Assembly: GCA_018694835.1 (NCBI GenBank)
Contig: JABHOG010000015.1
Coordinates: 71,362 to 108,191 of the forward strand
Direction of reading: 5' to 3'
Source of the DNA: Planctomycetota bacterium
GTDB lineage: Bacteria; Planctomycetota; UBA8108; UBA1146
DNA: 36,830 nt
Position 1 is the stretch's first letter, and the number at the start of each line of letters is the position of its first letter. Under the pieces are notes generated by a model. It ran no database searches. It worked only from the letters and a program-made list of their open reading frames with translations, and was not told the origin of the DNA. Positions 34,463-36,830 of the stretch are shown one piece after another. A program made the translations under genes and the position numbers.

Positions 34463-36086
34463 AAATCAGACCAATGACGGCACGGTAGCGATGACCAGCT
34501 GGCAGCTCAATGGCCAGGAGGTGGAGAACCCCACCGGAATGACCATCATGGAAGCCGCCAAGGAACACGGCATCGAGATCCCCTGCTTCTGCTACCACCC
34601 GGGACTCTCCATCGCCGGCAACTGCCGGATCTGTATGGTCGAGAGCAACCGATCACGGAAACCTGTGATCTCTTGCTCCGAAAAGATCGCCGATGGCCTG
34701 GAGATCGAAACGGAAAGCGAGTTGGCTGTAAGCTCGCGCAATTCCGTGATGGAATTCCAGTTGATCAATCATCCGCTCGATTGTCCCGTCTGCGACAAGG
34801 CTGGCGAGTGCACTCTACAAGATCACTCTTACGAGCACGGCCCCGACCGCAGTCGTTTCGTCGAGGACAAGAACATCCGACACACCAAGGAACTGGGCCC
34901 GAATATCTCGATCTGGGGAAATCGGTGCATCGTCTGCACCCGTTGCATTCGCTTCTGCGATGAAATCAGCGGAACCAGCGAATTATGCATCGTCGAAAGA
35001 GGTGATCGCTCGGTCGTAGATGTCTTCCCCGAGATCCCGATCGACAACCAGTTGGCCGGAAACACGGTAGATATCTGCCCGGTCGGTGCTTTGATTTCCC
35101 ACGACTTCAAGTACGAGGCCAGGGTTTGGAACATGGATCGCAAGGATTCTGTTTGTGGCGGCTGCTCGCGAGGCTGCAACGTCGAGGTGGAAACTCTCGA
35201 TGGATTCGTCAAGCGCTTGATGCCGCGTGAAAATCTAGAGGTCAACGACTGGTGGATGTGTGACGAGGGACGATACGGTTGGAGACATCTCTACGCCGAT
35301 GACCGCCTCTCTCAGGCGACCAGAGATGGAACAGCACTGGCAGATGATTCGGCCACCGCTGCTCTCGAGCAGCTCCTTTCCGAGTCGGGACCGGTGGCAT
35401 TCCTGATCGACCCCTTCCTCACTTGTGAAGAGATGCACCTGGTGCAAGGGCTCGCCGCATCTCGTCCAGGCTCCAGCGTCGGAGGCTGGCTGCCAGAGGA
35501 TGGGATCGCCGCTAACTTCCCCTCAGGTTTCAAGATCAGCGCTGCCAAGTACCCAAACCGCGCCGGTGCCGAACACATCTTCGGCGATCAGGTGTTCGGC
35601 AACGATGCCACGGAATTACAAAAGGCCCTGGTCAGCAGTGACTTCAACACGGTCGTCGCCTTCTGTGGTGGCCATCTGTCGAGCGGGCCAGGTGAGTCCT
35701 GGGCCAAGGCTCTTTCCAGTACCCCCACCAGTATCATTTTCTCCGTCAAGAGTGGTCCGTGGCTCGAGGGTGCCTCACTGGTGCTCCCCGCCACCGCACC
35801 GATCGAGAAGGATGGCACCTGGATCAATGAAGACGGTCGCCTGCAACGAACTCGGTCATGCTGGAACCCAGGCACTGAGCCCTTCTCGGTAGAACTGGTC
35901 AGACTGCAAACCCTACAGAACGCACTGGGTATCCGGGGAAGAAGCCTGTCTGCCGCAGGTATCTTCAGAGAACTCGCCGCAAACAATGATTCCTTTGCCG
36001 GCCACAACCATAGCGACCTCGGTTCCCCGGGCTTGCTCCTGTCGGAGCGCCCTGCCGGAATCGCCATGGATGGAGGTTCGGAGTGA
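34455..36086 (+). CDS. nuoG: NADH-quinone oxidoreductase subunit G, short form
   Basis: A 543-residue iron-sulfur subunit. Ligand sets for four clusters are visible. N1b: Cys46, 57, 60, 74. N5: His106 with Cys110, 113, 119 ('NHPLDCPVCDKAGEC'). N4: Cys158, 161, 164, 208. An N7-type set: Cys234, 237, 241, 269 ('CGGCSRGC', 'WWMCDEGR'). The molybdopterin-oxidoreductase-like C-terminal part is much reduced compared with the E. coli protein of about 900 residues. The gene does not look broken: the reading frame is clean and its TGA overlaps the nuoH start (GTGA). It overlaps nuoF by 8 nt. Confidence 0.94.
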   Translation: MAENQTNDGTVAMTSWQLNGQEVENPTGMTIMEAAKEHGIEIPCFCYHPGLSIAGNCRICMVESNRSRKPVISCSEKIADGLEIETESELAVSSRNSVMEFQLINHPLDCPVCDKAGECTLQDHSYEHGPDRSRFVEDKNIRHTKELGPNISIWGNRCIVCTRCIRFCDEISGTSELCIVERGDRSVVDVFPEIPIDNQLAGNTVDICPVGALISHDFKYEARVWNMDRKDSVCGGCSRGCNVEVETLDGFVKRLMPRENLEVNDWWMCDEGRYGWRHLYADDRLSQATRDGTALADDSATAALEQLLSESGPVAFLIDPFLTCEEMHLVQGLAASRPGSSVGGWLPEDGIAANFPSGFKISAAKYPNRAGAEHIFGDQVFGNDATELQKALVSSDFNTVVAFCGGHLSSGPGESWAKALSSTPTSIIFSVKSGPWLEGASLVLPATAPIEKDGTWINEDGRLQRTRSCWNPGTEPFSVELVRLQTLQNALGIRGRSLSAAGIFRELAANNDSFAGHNHSDLGSPGLLLSERPAGIAMDGGSE

Positions 36087-36830
36087 CCGACCCGATCTAT
36101 GAGATCCTGATCGCAATCCTCAAGGCTGTGATCATCTTCGCTGTGCTCCTGCAGATCGTTCCTCTGCTGGTGTACTTCGAGCGAAGAATCTGTGCATGGA
36201 TCCAGGACCGAATCGGCCCCAACAGGGTAGGACCGGTCGGACTTCTTCAGCCGCTGGCAGATGTCATCAAACTCGCATTCAAGGAAGACCTCACCCCACA
36301 GGGAGCGGATAAGTGGATCTATCGGTTGGCGCCGGTACTGGTCTACGCACCAGCAGTGCTCGCCTTCACGGTGATCCCGGTAGGCATCGACCTGCAAGTG
36401 GCCACCTTCGATATAGGAGTGATCTTCCTCTTCACCATCAGCGGCTTCTCCGTCTACGGCCTCGCTTTCGGAGGTTGGGCATCGAACAACAAGTACTCGC
36501 TGCTGGGAGGCCTACGTGCCTCCGCCCAGATGATCAGTTACGAGGTCGCGATGGGGCTCTCCATCATCGCCATCTTGATGACCGCCGAGACGGTCGACCT
36601 CAATGAGATCGTCCGCCAACAATGGGGAGCGGGCACGCTTGGATTGCTGGAGTGGAACCTTTTCCAGCAACCGATTGCTGCAGTCGTGTTCATGATCGCC
36701 GCGTTTGCCGAAACCAATCGGTTGCCCTTCGACCTGGCCGAATGCGAAGCGGAACTGATCGGTGGATTCCACACCGAATACACCGGGCTCAAATTCGCCA
36801 CCTTCTTCATGGGTGAGTACGTGGCGATGA
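36083..36830 (+). CDS. nuoH: NADH-quinone oxidoreductase subunit H (5' part; cut by window edge)
   Basis: An open frame from GTG 36083 to the last base with no stop; 249 complete codons are seen. GGAGG six bases upstream and the GTGA overlap with nuoG fix the start. It encodes a multi-membrane subunit with the conserved 'QDRIGPNRVGPVGLLQPLAD', 'KLAFKEDLTPQGAD', and the quinone-side loop 'ETNRLPFDLAECEAELIGGF' followed by 'HTEYTGLKFATFFMGEY'. It forms the quinone-chamber entrance and links the arms. About 100-170 residues are probably missing at the right. Confidence 0.95.
   Translation, partial: MTDPIYEILIAILKAVIIFAVLLQIVPLLVYFERRICAWIQDRIGPNRVGPVGLLQPLADVIKLAFKEDLTPQGADKWIYRLAPVLVYAPAVLAFTVIPVGIDLQVATFDIGVIFLFTISGFSVYGLAFGGWASNNKYSLLGGLRASAQMISYEVAMGLSIIAILMTAETVDLNEIVRQQWGAGTLGLLEWNLFQQPIAAVVFMIAAFAETNRLPFDLAECEAELIGGFHTEYTGLKFATFFMGEYVAM

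Noticed and set aside
34455..36086. nuoG as a frameshifted pseudogene
   Set aside because: The stop overlaps the nuoH start in GTGA with a good ribosome-binding site, and all cluster ligands are present.
35588..36397. A 269-codon open frame on the minus strand opposite nuoG/nuoH
   Set aside because: Antisense to strongly conserved complex I genes; no motif, signal or ribosome-binding site.
4..36830. CRISPR arrays, insertion sequences, prophage or toxin-antitoxin genes
   Set aside because: I found no regularly spaced repeats, transposase or integrase motifs, or small paired genes of those families in any frame.

Overview
The window looks like a contig from a member of the Planctomycetota. 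I infer this from family content, not from a marker gene. The signs are a double-length UvrA, a secreted protein ending in a paired dockerin-like repeat of the kind common in planctomycete MAGs, a type I sulfatase, dense gene packing with many 1-20 nt overlaps, and frequent GTG/TTG starts. The sequence is moderately GC-rich. Thirty protein genes are supported; the first and last are cut by the window edges. I see no tRNA, rRNA, CRISPR array, insertion sequence or clear rho-independent terminator.

Bases 1-10548 carry three oligopeptide-type ABC importer cassettes in + / - / + order. Each has a solute-binding protein and two inner-membrane permeases, and none has an ATPase gene in the window. 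Cassette 1 (1-2146) is cut at its 5' end and converges on cassette 2 (5704-2167, minus strand). Cassette 2 diverges from cassette 3 (6025-10548) across a 320-bp region holding several dyads. Cassette 3 has larger permeases with extracytoplasmic insertions and runs straight into a sulfatase (to 11990) whose reading frame seems to begin at a CTG codon.

Bases 11987-15854 (minus strand) are a tightly overlapping trio: FAD-dependent amine/amino-acid oxidase, class IV aminotransferase, acyl-CoA synthetase. Bases 16041-17728 (plus) hold a small lipoprotein and an MCE-domain protein. Bases 26363-17725 (minus) form a second overlapping cluster: polyprenyl diphosphate synthase, D-Ala-D-Ala ligase, inositol-monophosphatase-family enzyme, and a 1907-residue tandem UvrA whose two halves have diverged asymmetrically.

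Bases 26698-29658 (plus) carry a secreted cohesin/dockerin-like protein, a manganese-type superoxide dismutase with an AT-rich dyad just upstream, and a divergent methylenetetrahydrofolate-reductase-like protein. From 29833 to the right edge runs a respiratory complex I operon, nuoABCDEFGH, with nuoH cut off. Its leader RNA can form two mutually exclusive stems, one of which hides the nuoA ribosome-binding site.

Most of the window is housekeeping and transport. The points I would follow first are the nuoA leader, the asymmetric tandem UvrA, and the transporter-sulfatase unit with its non-AUG start.
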